From positions 1 through 64,000 of the forward strand of contig NZ_RCZJ01000007.1 in the NCBI RefSeq assembly GCF_006438845.1: a DNA stretch of 64,000 nt, read 5' to 3'. A model generated the notes under the pieces. It was not told the DNA's origin and made no database searches. It saw nothing but the letters and a program-made list of their open reading frames with translations. The DNA is from Variovorax ginsengisoli. Its GTDB lineage: Bacteria; Pseudomonadota; Gammaproteobacteria; Burkholderiales; Burkholderiaceae_C. Below are positions 46,528-55,198 of the stretch, one piece after another. Position 1 is the stretch's first letter; each line of letters opens with the position of its first letter. The translations under genes were made by a program, and so were the position numbers.

Positions 46528-47487
46528 TCAATACCCGCGCGCCGGGTCGACCAGCCCGGCCGGCACCTCGCCACGCTGCACGGCCTGGATCTTCACGACC
46601 ATCTGCGCGATCGATTCCGATACCACGGTCTGCGCCGAGATGTGCGGCGTGATCGTCACCTTGGGGTGCGACCAGAACGGGTGGTCTTCGGGCAACGGCT
46701 CGGTGCGCGTCACGTCGAGCAACGCGCCCGCAAGGTGCCCGCTGTCGAGCAGCGCGATCAGGTCGTCCTCGACCAAATGCGCGCCGCGGGCCACGTTGAT
46801 CAGGTAGCCGCCGGGCTGCAGCTTCGACAGCGAAGCGCGACAGAGGATGTCGCGCGTGTCCGCCGTGAGCGGCACCATGCACACAAGGACGCGCGTTGCG
46901 GCGAGGAAGTCGTCGAACTGTTCTGCGCCGCTGAAGCATCGCACACCATCGATGGCCTTGGGCGAGCGGCTCCAGCCGCTCACCGGAAAGTCGAATTGCT
47001 GCAAAGCCGTCACCACGCGCTGCCCGAGCACGCCCAGGCCCATCACGCCCACAGGAAAGTCGCTGCGCACCCGGCCCACCCGCGGCACCCACTGGCCTGC
47101 GGCCGCGCTGGCGTCGTAGACGTCGAACTCTCGGAAGTGCCGCAACACCGCATGGCAGACATAGTCGGCCATCTGCACCGCCATGCCGCCGTCTTCGATG
47201 CGCACGATGCGTGCCTTGGGCGGCAGGTGCAGCTTCAGCAGCGCGTCGACGCCCGCGCCCATGTTGAAGATGAGTTCGAGCGCGGGGTGCGCGTCGATGA
47301 ATGCCTGCGTGGGCGACCAGACGATCGCATGTCGCGCGGCGGGCGACGGTGCGGGCCACGTGTCGATGGTCGCGGCCGGCAGCGCGGCGCGCAGGCCGGC
47401 GGCCCAGTCGGCGGCCTGCGCGTGGTCGCAGTACAGCGCGATCGGCAGCGGACGATGAGAGGGCGTTGCGGTGTCGAGAGGGTTCAT
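46528..47487 (-). CDS. ghrA: Glyoxylate/hydroxypyruvate reductase A-type dehydrogenase
   Basis: Reduces glyoxylate to glycolate and hydroxypyruvate to glycerate. The 319-residue D-2-hydroxyacid dehydrogenase has FNMGAGVDALL, the NAD(P)-binding GVMGLGVLGQRV with SGWSRSPK (basic residues favouring NADP), the catalytic Arg in NVARGAHLVEDD, LLDVTRTEPLPEDHPFW and the catalytic His in ITPHISAQT. It converges with malate synthase G, so two glyoxylate-consuming genes lie side by side. Confidence 0.88.
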   Translation of the reverse strand: MNPLDTATPSHRPLPIALYCDHAQAADWAAGLRAALPAATIDTWPAPSPAARHAIVWSPTQAFIDAHPALELIFNMGAGVDALLKLHLPPKARIVRIEDGGMAVQMADYVCHAVLRHFREFDVYDASAAAGQWVPRVGRVRSDFPVGVMGLGVLGQRVVTALQQFDFPVSGWSRSPKAIDGVRCFSGAEQFDDFLAATRVLVCMVPLTADTRDILCRASLSKLQPGGYLINVARGAHLVEDDLIALLDSGHLAGALLDVTRTEPLPEDHPFWSHPKVTITPHISAQTVVSESIAQMVVKIQAVQRGEVPAGLVDPARGY

Positions 47488-47731
47488 GGCGAACAGCGAA
47501 GGAAAGAGAGTCAGAGTCTAGAAGTTCCGCCGTCCCTGTGTGGCGGTGCTCGCCCGCAGACGGGCGGCCCCGACCTTCACACCGAAGACCCCGCCTCTCC
47601 TACATGCCGCCGCGCGACATGCCGACCCGGTCTCCTCGATGGACGCCCCTACGGTATCCCCAGCTGTCCACAAGGCCAGCGATGCCGGAAATCCGGTTCG
47701 TTTCCATTCTGTTCATCCAAGGAGATTCATC

Positions 47732-48013
47732 ATGATCAAGCGCACCGCACCTCTGCTCGCCGCCCTTCTGCTCGGCACGGCCGGCATGGCATTCGCTCAA
47801 GGCAATCCGCCCAATAACGCATCGCCCAACCCCGCCACCGCCGCTGGCCAGCAGACACAGCAAGGAACGCCCATGGGCACCACCGGCACGCCGACCGCTC
47901 CAGCTGGCGGTACGATGGCAGCGCCGAGCACCGGCATGGGCACCACGGCGACCCCGCCCGCGGCCGCACCGATGCAGCCCGCCATGCGCCCTGCGCGTGC
48001 CGACCGCAACTGA
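47732..48013 (+). CDS. Small exported low-complexity protein
   Basis: A 93-residue protein with a clear signal peptide (MIKRTAPLLAALLLGTAG, probable cut after AFA). The mature part is Pro/Thr/Gly/Ala/Gln-rich with repeated MGTTGTPTAPAGG-like units. No known domain was recognised. AAGGAG precedes the ATG, and a terminator follows, so it is probably a single transcription unit. The 244 bases upstream hold no recognisable gene. Confidence 0.7.
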   Translation: MIKRTAPLLAALLLGTAGMAFAQGNPPNNASPNPATAAGQQTQQGTPMGTTGTPTAPAGGTMAAPSTGMGTTATPPAAAPMQPAMRPARADRN

Positions 48014-48037
48014 GCATCGACAGCGACGTTGATGTTC

Positions 48038-48075
48038 ACAGCCGGCAGGCCTGTTCTGCCGGCTGTCTGTTTTTC
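48038..48075 (+). terminator. Intrinsic terminator
   Basis: ACAGCCGGCAG-GCCTGTT-CTGCCGGCTGT followed by CTGTTTTTC. The 11-base-pair stem lies 24 bases after the small exported protein gene and just before the YkuD-like gene. Confidence 0.9.
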
Positions 48076-48088
48076 TAGAGAGGCCGCA

Positions 48089-48721
48089 ATGAACCAGACT
48101 TACCTGCGCGCTTGCGCAGCGATCGTGCTGAGCGCCTGTGTCCAGATCGCAGGGGCTGCGACGCCCGCGCCCGCGATGTCGGTCGAAGCGAGCGGTGTGG
48201 CACGGGCGGCTGTCACGTCGGGAGACAACCAGCGGATGCCCTTCGCGGTGGTCGACAAGAAGAACGCCCGCCTCCATGTCTTTGCAGCTGACGGCGCATT
48301 GCAGGCCTCGTCACCGATCCTGCTCGGCTTGGCGCGTGGCGACCGCTCGGTCCCAGGGATCGGCGAACGCGCGATGGCGCAGATCAAGCCCCATGAGCGC
48401 ACCACCCCAGCCGGCCGCTTCGTGTCCGAGCCCGGTCGCAATCTTGGCGGCGAAGACATCGTGTGGGTCGACTACGGTGCTGCCGTCTCGATGCACCGCG
48501 TTCGAGCGACGAATGCGTCCGAGAGGCGGCTGCAGCGGCTGGCCTCGCCCACGGCTTCCGACAATCGGATCTCCTTCGGCTGCATCAATGTGCCGGCAAC
48601 TTTCTACGACACCTACGTGAAGCCCGCGCTGGGCCAGAACCATGGCGTGGTGTACGTGCTGCCCGAATCCACGGCCCTGCGCGAACACTTCGCTTTCCTG
48701 CCGACGCAGGCAGCGCATTGA
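48089..48721 (+). CDS. YkuD/L,D-transpeptidase-like exported protein with altered motif
   Basis: A 210-residue exported protein (signal peptide through about residue 23). It resembles L,D-transpeptidases, which cross-link peptidoglycan or attach lipoproteins: FAVVDKKNARLHVF starts the fold, GLARGDRSVPGIG and ERTTPAGRF follow, and the active-site end reads VSMHRV ... ISFGCINVP. The catalytic cysteine is kept, but the classical SHGC histidine is replaced by Phe (SFGC). Activity is therefore uncertain. GAGAGG precedes the ATG, only 14 bases after the terminator of the previous gene. Confidence 0.75.
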   Translation: MNQTYLRACAAIVLSACVQIAGAATPAPAMSVEASGVARAAVTSGDNQRMPFAVVDKKNARLHVFAADGALQASSPILLGLARGDRSVPGIGERAMAQIKPHERTTPAGRFVSEPGRNLGGEDIVWVDYGAAVSMHRVRATNASERRLQRLASPTASDNRISFGCINVPATFYDTYVKPALGQNHGVVYVLPESTALREHFAFLPTQAAH

Positions 48722-48762
48722 GCGCTGTGGAAAGCGAGGCGGCTGCCAGAGACAATGCCGCG

Positions 48763-48981
48763 ATGCAGTCCATTTCTGTACCCGACGCCTTGCGATGCCC
48801 ACTCTGCGGCATGACCAATGGCTGCGAGATGGAGATGGCAAGCCGGGCCGGCACGACGGCACCCTCGACCTGCTGGTGCATGACTGCAACCTTCGATGAC
48901 GCACTGCTCGCGCGCGTCCCGGCGGTTTCGCAGGGCTCGTCATGCATTTGCGCCCGCTGCGCGGCAGACGCGCAACGCTGA
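48763..48981 (+). CDS. Cysteine-rich CWC family protein
   Basis: A 72-residue protein with the Cys_rich_CWC pattern: CPLCGMTNGCEMEM, PSTCWCMTATFDDALLARVP and CICARCA. The paired cysteines suggest a metal-binding knot; the function is not known. An in-frame GTG at 48727 would add 12 residues, and neither start has a good ribosome-binding site. It follows the YkuD-like gene by 41 bases and converges on the metallopeptidase-like gene. Confidence 0.75.
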   Translation: MQSISVPDALRCPLCGMTNGCEMEMASRAGTTAPSTCWCMTATFDDALLARVPAVSQGSSCICARCAADAQR

Positions 48982-48986
48982 GGCCT

Positions 48987-50435
48987 TCAGCGCTGCTGTC
49001 CGCCGTCTTGAAACATGCCCTGGTTCTGCTGCAAGCCTGTTTGAAAAAACGGCTGCTGTGTCTGCGTCTGCGTCTTCGTCTGACTCTGGTTGGATGACTG
49101 GACCATCGCCGGTGCTGCCAACGGCGCAGGCGCCGCCGACTGCGCATCCTCCGCTGCAGCCTCGAGCGGGACATCGGTGGTCGTTTCCTCGTTCTGGCTG
49201 GCGCCCGTGTGGCTGCGCTGACGCTGCTCGGTGATGACCTGATGGATGAATTGCAACTTGCCCACCGTGGCTCTCGGCAGCACGAACGGGTAGTAGTCGG
49301 GCTGGCCCATGCTGCGCGAGAGTTCGTTGAGCACGTTGGTCAGTCGCACCCAACCATTGAGGAAGTCGAGAAACTTCATCGCGCCCGGATGGTCGGGCTG
49401 CCACAGGTCGGCCGGCTCGAACAGATCGCTCGCCAGTTCGACGTTCTGCGCATCGACACCGAAGCTCATGGCCGTATCGGCGGTGTCGGCCATGTGCAGA
49501 TAGTGCGCCCAGGTCTCGGCCCAGTCTTCCCATGGATGCGAGCTTGCATAGCTGGTCACGAAGCGCACCGCCCAATCGGCTGGCGGACCGTTCTCGTAAT
49601 GCGTGCGCAGCGAGGTCGCGTAGTCGGCCCGCTCGTCACCGAAGAGCGCGCGAAAGTCCTCGAGCCACGGCGTGGGGAACACCAGCAGGTCCCAGTAGTA
49701 ATGCCCGATCTCGTGGCGGAAGTGTCCCACCAGCGTGCGGTACGGCTCGCGCATCTCGGCGCGGATGCGCTCGCGAACGGCGTCTTCGGCTTCTTCCGCA
49801 TTGAGCGTGATGACACCGTTCTCGTGGCCGGTCAGCACGTGGGGTCCACCGGGCACATTCCCCAGAAAGTCAAAGGCCAAGCCGTGCACGGGATCGGCGT
49901 GTCGGGTGACCACCGGCAAACCCAGGGCAAGAAGTTGCGACAGCAGGCGGCGCTTGGCTTGCTCAAGCTTGCGCCACAGCGTGCCGTTGCTTTCCACCGA
50001 AAGATCGGGAATGGTGCGTGTCGCGCTGCACGAAAGGCACAGGCCAGGGGCCAGGTTGTGCGCGGAATCGGATGCGTCGTCGCCATCGCGCGGCCCTGGC
50101 ACCATCCAGTTGCAGCCAGCGGCGGTCGAGAAGTTGGTGCAGCGGTGCCAGGTCTTGCCACCGGTGTCGCCGAAGACGGTGAAGGTGTCGACCTCGACAC
50201 CGTTCGCGTCGGCCAAGGACAGGGGCACCACGCCGAGTTGCTCGGTGACGAAGCCGAGCGGCGTGCCGCATGCCAGGCATTGGCTGTTGCCGAGAAAGAT
50301 TGGGCGACCGCACTGGCACTGGTAGGCGCGGCTGATGCTGGGCGCCCGCAGATCGGCGGCGAGCGAATGGCTTTCGCCTCCGGACCCTTCCTGCGGCCGG
50401 GCGGGAGAGCCGCCTTCGTTGGAGAGAGAGTTCAT
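48987..50435 (-). CDS. Putative zinc-binding metallopeptidase with N-terminal zinc ribbon
   Basis: A 482-residue protein. An N-terminal zinc-ribbon segment has CQCGRPIFLGNSQCLACGTP, with further Cys pairs downstream (CTNF, CNWM, CLSC). The gluzincin-type motif HEIGHYYWD then follows, with WEDWAETWAHYLHMADT further on. The layout matches a family annotated as putative zinc-binding peptidases. The last ~85 residues are a Gln/Thr/Ser-rich tail (QSSNQSQTKTQTQTQQPFF). No signal peptide is seen, so it is probably cytoplasmic. Substrate and role are not known. It is divergent from the MFS gene. Confidence 0.8.
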   Translation of the reverse strand: MNSLSNEGGSPARPQEGSGGESHSLAADLRAPSISRAYQCQCGRPIFLGNSQCLACGTPLGFVTEQLGVVPLSLADANGVEVDTFTVFGDTGGKTWHRCTNFSTAAGCNWMVPGPRDGDDASDSAHNLAPGLCLSCSATRTIPDLSVESNGTLWRKLEQAKRRLLSQLLALGLPVVTRHADPVHGLAFDFLGNVPGGPHVLTGHENGVITLNAEEAEDAVRERIRAEMREPYRTLVGHFRHEIGHYYWDLLVFPTPWLEDFRALFGDERADYATSLRTHYENGPPADWAVRFVTSYASSHPWEDWAETWAHYLHMADTADTAMSFGVDAQNVELASDLFEPADLWQPDHPGAMKFLDFLNGWVRLTNVLNELSRSMGQPDYYPFVLPRATVGKLQFIHQVITEQRQRSHTGASQNEETTTDVPLEAAAEDAQSAAPAPLAAPAMVQSSNQSQTKTQTQTQQPFFQTGLQQNQGMFQDGGQQR

Positions 50436-50557
50436 GGTGTATGTTCTTTTTGAATGAGGAGCGGGACAGCGAGGGCATTCTCTTCCTCGCACGTCGAAGC
50501 TCCGAAGCGCAAAGCCCGATATCCTTGTAGGACAGGCTGATCCGAGCCCTGCCGCCC

Positions 50558-52027
50558 ATGACTGCTTCTCCCCTCGCTTCCCTCAGCAGCCGCTACGGCG
50601 AACGCTACCGCTGGCTGCTGCTGCTGTCGGTGATGGTCGGCACCATGGCGTCGATCATGTCGTCGACGATCGTGAACGTGGCCATTCCCGGCATGAGCCA
50701 CCATTTTTCGCTGGGCCAGGAGCGCGCGCAGTGGGTGAGCTCCGGCTTCATGGTGGCGATGACCGTGTCGATGCTGACAACGCCCTGGCTGCTCGGCCGC
50801 TACGGCTACCGTCGCACGTACGTCGGCACCATGACACTGCTGCTGGCTGGCGGCGTCGCTGGCGGGCTGGCCGACAACTTCTCTCTGGTGCTGGCCGCGC
50901 GCGTGGCCGAAGGGCTGGCGGCCGGCGTGGTGCAACCGATCCCGGCCATCATCATCCTGCGCGCCTTCGAGCCGCACGAGCAGGGTCGCGCCAGCGGCAT
51001 TTTCGGCATGGGCGTGGTGCTGGCCCCGGCCATCGGACCGAGCGTCGGAGGCGTGCTGGTCGACCTGTTCGGTTGGCGCTCGATCTTCTTCATGGTCGTG
51101 CCCTTTTGCCTGGCGTCGATCTGGCTGGCCTACAAATTCGTGCCCACCACTGCACCGGGCGGCGTGGCGGCGGCACGCGCCGGCGGCCTCGACTGGCGCG
51201 GGCTGCTGATCGGAACCGTCGGCACGCTGTGCCTGCTCAACGGCCTGGTCGAGTTGCGCGGTGACGCGCCCCTGCAGGCCACCGCGCTGCTGGCCGGCGC
51301 GTCCGCGTCGCTGGTGCTCTTCATCTGGTGGCAGAAGCGCATCGTCGTCGGCGGTGGCGCACCGTTGATGAACATGGCGTTGTTCGGTTACCGCCAGTTC
51401 GCGATGGGCAACGTGGTGGCCTTCATTTACGGCGCGGCGCTGTTCGGCTCGACTTATCTGTTGCCGGTCTACATGCAGGTGGCGCTGCACCTGTCTGCCT
51501 CCCACGTGGGCACCATCATGCTGCCCGCAGGCATCGTGCTGGCCATCACCATCGCCGGTGTCGGGCGCCTGGCCGACCGGCAGCCGACATGGCTGCTGGT
51601 GAGCATCGGGCTGGCACTGCTGGCCGTTTCCTTCGCGTTGATGCTGGTGCTGGGGCTGGGCACTTCGCTGTGGCTGCTGGTGGCCTTCGCGACCATCGGG
51701 CGCATCGGGCTCGGCTTCATCCTGCCCTCGCTCAATCTCGGCTCGATGCGGCCGCTCGCCAAGCCGTTGATCCCGCAAGGCGCCAGCGCCATCAGCTTTC
51801 TGCGCATGCTGGGCGGCGCGGCTGGCGTGAGCCTGTGTGCCATCGCGCTGGAGTGGCGACTGGCGGCGCACGGCGATTCGCTGACGCAGGCCGCCACCAG
51901 CCCGGCTCGGCTGACCGCCTTCAACGAAGTCTTCCTGATGCTGGCCGCACTCTGCGCGCTGGCGATCTGCGCTGCCTGGCAATTGCGGACCAACCCGGCG
52001 CCCGCGGCGCCGCACAAGGAATCCTGA
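50558..52027 (+). CDS. MFS transporter, DHA2 family
   Basis: A 489-residue transporter with about 14 membrane segments. The motifs are STIVNVAIPGMSHHF, AQWVSSGFMVAMTVSMLTTP, the loop RYGYRRTYVG and the motif-C-like GVVLAPAIGPSVGGVLVDLF. It resembles EmrB-type multidrug exporters, but has no adaptor or outer-membrane gene nearby. The class II amidotransferase gene starts two bases after its stop. Confidence 0.9.
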   Translation: MTASPLASLSSRYGERYRWLLLLSVMVGTMASIMSSTIVNVAIPGMSHHFSLGQERAQWVSSGFMVAMTVSMLTTPWLLGRYGYRRTYVGTMTLLLAGGVAGGLADNFSLVLAARVAEGLAAGVVQPIPAIIILRAFEPHEQGRASGIFGMGVVLAPAIGPSVGGVLVDLFGWRSIFFMVVPFCLASIWLAYKFVPTTAPGGVAAARAGGLDWRGLLIGTVGTLCLLNGLVELRGDAPLQATALLAGASASLVLFIWWQKRIVVGGGAPLMNMALFGYRQFAMGNVVAFIYGAALFGSTYLLPVYMQVALHLSASHVGTIMLPAGIVLAITIAGVGRLADRQPTWLLVSIGLALLAVSFALMLVLGLGTSLWLLVAFATIGRIGLGFILPSLNLGSMRPLAKPLIPQGASAISFLRMLGGAAGVSLCAIALEWRLAAHGDSLTQAATSPARLTAFNEVFLMLAALCALAICAAWQLRTNPAPAAPHKES

Positions 52028-52029
52028 AC

Positions 52030-52794
52030 ATGTGCCAACTGCTCGGCATGAACTGCAACACGCCGACCGACGTGACCTTCAGCTTCACCGGCTTCGCGCA
52101 GCGCGGCGGCCGCACCGACCACCATGCCGACGGCTGGGGCATCGCCTTCTTCGAGGACCGCGGGCTGCGCCATTTCGTCGACCACCTGCCGGCCTGCGAG
52201 TCACCGGTGGCCGAGCTGATCCGCCGCTACCCCATCCAGAGCCGCAACGTCATCGCGCACATCCGCAAGGCGACGCAGGGGCGCGTCAACCTGCAGAACT
52301 GCCACCCCTTCGTGCGCGAGCTGTGGGGCCGCTATTGGGTGTTCGCGCACAACGGCGACCTGAAGGATTTCCGGCCGCGGCTGCACGGCAACTTCCACCC
52401 CGTGGGCGACACCGACAGCGAGCACGCCTTCTGCTGGGTCATGCAGGAGCTGGCCAAATCGCATGCCGACGTGCCGAGCGTCGAAGAGCTCACGCTGACG
52501 CTGCGCGAACTGGCGCCGCAACTCGCGAAGCACGGCACCTTCAACTTCATGCTGTCGAACGGCCAGGCGCTGTGGGCGCATGCGTCAACGAACCTCTGGT
52601 ACGTCGAGCGGCAGCACCCTTTCATGGGGGCGCACCTGGCCGACGAGGACGTGGCGATCGACTTCGCCCAACACACCACGCCCGACGACCGCGTGGCCGT
52701 GGTGGTGACCGCGCCGCTCACGACCAACGAGACATGGACCGCTTTCGCGGCGGGTGAACTGGCGGTGTTCGTGGACGGGCGCCGCGCGGGCTGA
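52030..52794 (+). CDS. Class II glutamine amidotransferase (YafJ-like)
   Basis: A 254-residue Ntn-type amidotransferase. The nucleophile is Cys2, exposed after removal of the initiator Met (MCQLLGMNC). Other family residues are HHADGWGIAF, the NVIAHIRKATQG segment, and FAHNGDL with the oxyanion Asn/Gly. Members act in peptide or cofactor amide chemistry, but the substrate of this stand-alone type is not known. It follows the MFS gene directly and probably shares its transcript. Confidence 0.85.
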   Translation: MCQLLGMNCNTPTDVTFSFTGFAQRGGRTDHHADGWGIAFFEDRGLRHFVDHLPACESPVAELIRRYPIQSRNVIAHIRKATQGRVNLQNCHPFVRELWGRYWVFAHNGDLKDFRPRLHGNFHPVGDTDSEHAFCWVMQELAKSHADVPSVEELTLTLRELAPQLAKHGTFNFMLSNGQALWAHASTNLWYVERQHPFMGAHLADEDVAIDFAQHTTPDDRVAVVVTAPLTTNETWTAFAAGELAVFVDGRRAG

Positions 52795-52883
52795 GCGGCC
52801 TGGCGGAGAGGGCGCCGCGTTGGCGCCATACAACGAAGCACACTTTTCAGCCCCGTCACGCGGGGCGCACGCAGGCGCGAGAA

Positions 52884-52902
52884 GATAATAACGATTCTCA
52901 TC
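52884..52902 (+). promoter_or_regulatory. Fur box before the siderophore receptor
   Basis: GATAATAACGATTCTCATC matches the 19-base Fur consensus (GATAATGATAATCATTATC) at 13 positions and lies 15 bases before the receptor ATG. The gene is therefore probably repressed by Fur when iron is plentiful. Confidence 0.75.
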
Positions 52903-52916
52903 TACGCCCAAGAACC

Positions 52917-55142
52917 ATGTCGACAATGTCTGTCCCACTGCGCCCCGTCACGATCGCCGCGGCGATCGCCCTCCACAGTTTGGCCGCCACGGCACAAACG
53001 CCCGCCCCCGCTGGAACGCTCTCGACCGTGACGGTCGAGGCCAGCGCAGATGCATCGGCCGAGGGCTTGGCCAAGCCCTTCGCGGGTGGGCAGGTGGCAC
53101 GCGGCGGGCGGGTGGGCATCCTGGGCACGCAGGACGTCATGAGCACACCTTTTTCGACCACCAGCTACACCAACGAACTGATTCAGAACCAGCAGGCCAA
53201 GAGCGTGGCCGACGTGCTGCAGAACGACCCGACCGTGCGCGTGGCGCGCGGCTTCGGCAATTTTCAGGAGTCGTATTTCATTCGCGGCTTCATTGTGAAT
53301 TCCGACGACATCGCCTACAACGGCCTGTACGGCCTGCTGCCACGGCAGTACATCTCGTCGGAATTGTTCGAACGGGTCGAAGTGCTGCGCGGCGCCAGCG
53401 CCTTCCTGAACGGTGCGACGCCAAGCGGCGGCGGCATCGGCGGCAACATCAATCTGCTGCCCAAGCGCGCCGGCAACGAGCCGCTCACGCAGGTCAGCCT
53501 CGGCGCCTCGAGCGGCTCACAAGGCTACGTAGCAACCGATATTTCCCGCCGCTTCGGTCCCGATCAAAGCACCGGCATCCGCATCAACGCGGCCCACCGC
53601 GAAGGCGGAACGGCCGTCGACGACGAAGACGTGAAGCTCGATGTCGTGTCCATCGGCCTCGACTGGCGCAGCCGCAACGCGCGCATTTCCGCGGACATCG
53701 GCCACCAGGAACATCGCCTGAGCAACACACGCCCCAACGTGACGCTGGGCGCCGCCGTGACGGTTGTGCCTTCCGCGCCCAACAACAAGACCAACTTCGC
53801 GCAGCCCTGGACCTTCTCGAACGAGCGCGACACCTTCGGCACCGTGCGCGGCGAATACGACATCACGTCGGACATCACGGCCTGGGCCGCAGCAGGTGCA
53901 CGCAGCAGCCACGAAGCCAACTCGCTCGCCGGCGCCACGGTGTCGAACGGCAGCACCGGCGCGTTCACCACCTCGCGTTTCGACAACACGCGGGAGGACG
54001 ACGTGAAGACCGCCGAAGTCGGCTTGCGCGGCAAGCTTCGCACCGGCAGCGTGGGTCACGAATGGGTGCTCGCCGCCTCGTACTTCGGCCTCGAGAAGAA
54101 GAACGCCTACGGCCTCGGCCTGGGTGTCGGCGGCACGCTGGCGTCGAACATCTACACGCCGCGCTACTACCCGCAGACCAACCTGACCTTCCTGGGCAAC
54201 GACCTCGCCAACCCGGCTATCAACGGCGAGACGCGCCTGAACAGCTTTGCCATCGGCGACACGCTGTCCTTCCTCGACGATCGCGCCCTGCTCACGCTGG
54301 GCCTGCGCAACCAAAACCTTGCCACCCGCGACACCTCCTACCGTGTCGTCAGCAATGGCGCGCAGACCGCCGCCGGTGGTATCGAGACGTCATACAGCGA
54401 AGGACGAACCAGCCCGGTCGTCGGCCTCGTGTTCAAGGCGCGCAACGACCTGTCGGTGTATGCCAACTACATCGAAGGCCTGTCGCAAGGGGAAACCGCA
54501 CCGGCGCAACAGAACGGCAGCCCGGTTCGCAACGTCGGCGAGCAACTCAAGCCCTACGTTTCGAAGCAGAAGGAAATCGGCGTCAAGTACGACGGCGGCA
54601 ACATCGGCGGCAACGTCGCCTTCTTCTCGACCGAAAAGCCACGCGCACTGGTGGAGAACGGCTTCTTCTCGTCGGCGGGCAAGGACCGCCATCAGGGCAT
54701 CGAGCTCACCGTCTTCGGCGAGCCGGTCAAGGGGCTGCGCATGCTGGGCGGCCTGACGCTGCTCAACGCGGAGCAAAAGGAAACCGGCAGCACGACCACC
54801 GATGGCAAGGACGTCATCGGCGTGCCGAAGCGCCAAGGCAGCATCGGCCTCGATTGGAGCGTGCCGGGCGTGACCGGGCTGTCGCTCGATGCGCGCGTGG
54901 TCGCCTCGGGCGCCAGCTACGCCAACGCCACCAACACGCTGCGCGTGCCGGGCTGGTCGCGACTGGACATCGGAGCACGCTACGTGACGGACATCAGCGG
55001 CAAGCTGGTGACGCTGCGCGCGCGCGTCGACAACGTGACCGATCGCGACTATTGGGCCTCGGTCGGCGGTTATCCGAATTCGGGCTACCTGGTGCTTGGC
55101 AACCCGCGCACGTTCAGCCTGACAGCATCGGTCGAATTCTGA
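52917..55142 (+). CDS. TonB-dependent siderophore receptor
   Basis: A 741-residue outer-membrane receptor. A signal peptide (about 1-28) is followed by a plug domain with the TonB-box-like start STVTVEAS, SVADVLQNDPTVRVARGFGN, YFIRGFIVN and RVEVLRGASAFLNG. A long beta-barrel follows, ending in the outer-membrane signature LTASVEF. There is no N-terminal FecA-type signalling domain, so it does not act as a signal transducer. It takes up a ferric siderophore; the ligand is not known and no biosynthesis genes are nearby. Confidence 0.94.
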   Translation: MSTMSVPLRPVTIAAAIALHSLAATAQTPAPAGTLSTVTVEASADASAEGLAKPFAGGQVARGGRVGILGTQDVMSTPFSTTSYTNELIQNQQAKSVADVLQNDPTVRVARGFGNFQESYFIRGFIVNSDDIAYNGLYGLLPRQYISSELFERVEVLRGASAFLNGATPSGGGIGGNINLLPKRAGNEPLTQVSLGASSGSQGYVATDISRRFGPDQSTGIRINAAHREGGTAVDDEDVKLDVVSIGLDWRSRNARISADIGHQEHRLSNTRPNVTLGAAVTVVPSAPNNKTNFAQPWTFSNERDTFGTVRGEYDITSDITAWAAAGARSSHEANSLAGATVSNGSTGAFTTSRFDNTREDDVKTAEVGLRGKLRTGSVGHEWVLAASYFGLEKKNAYGLGLGVGGTLASNIYTPRYYPQTNLTFLGNDLANPAINGETRLNSFAIGDTLSFLDDRALLTLGLRNQNLATRDTSYRVVSNGAQTAAGGIETSYSEGRTSPVVGLVFKARNDLSVYANYIEGLSQGETAPAQQNGSPVRNVGEQLKPYVSKQKEIGVKYDGGNIGGNVAFFSTEKPRALVENGFFSSAGKDRHQGIELTVFGEPVKGLRMLGGLTLLNAEQKETGSTTTDGKDVIGVPKRQGSIGLDWSVPGVTGLSLDARVVASGASYANATNTLRVPGWSRLDIGARYVTDISGKLVTLRARVDNVTDRDYWASVGGYPNSGYLVLGNPRTFSLTASVEF

Positions 55143-55174
55143 TCGCCGGGCGCATGGGCGCCCTGAGTGAACAC

Positions 55175-55198
55175 AAGGGACCTCACGGTCCCTTTTCC
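55175..55198 (+). terminator. Intrinsic terminator overlapping the gshB stop
   Basis: AAGGGACC-TCAC-GGTCCCTTTTCC forms an eight-base-pair stem with a T-run after the siderophore-receptor stop. The stem contains the last codons and stop (55183-55185) of the convergent gshB. Confidence 0.8.

Noticed and set aside
50435..50557. Possible promoter pair between the metallopeptidase-like and MFS genes
   Set aside because: No convincing -35/-10 pair could be picked by eye in either direction.
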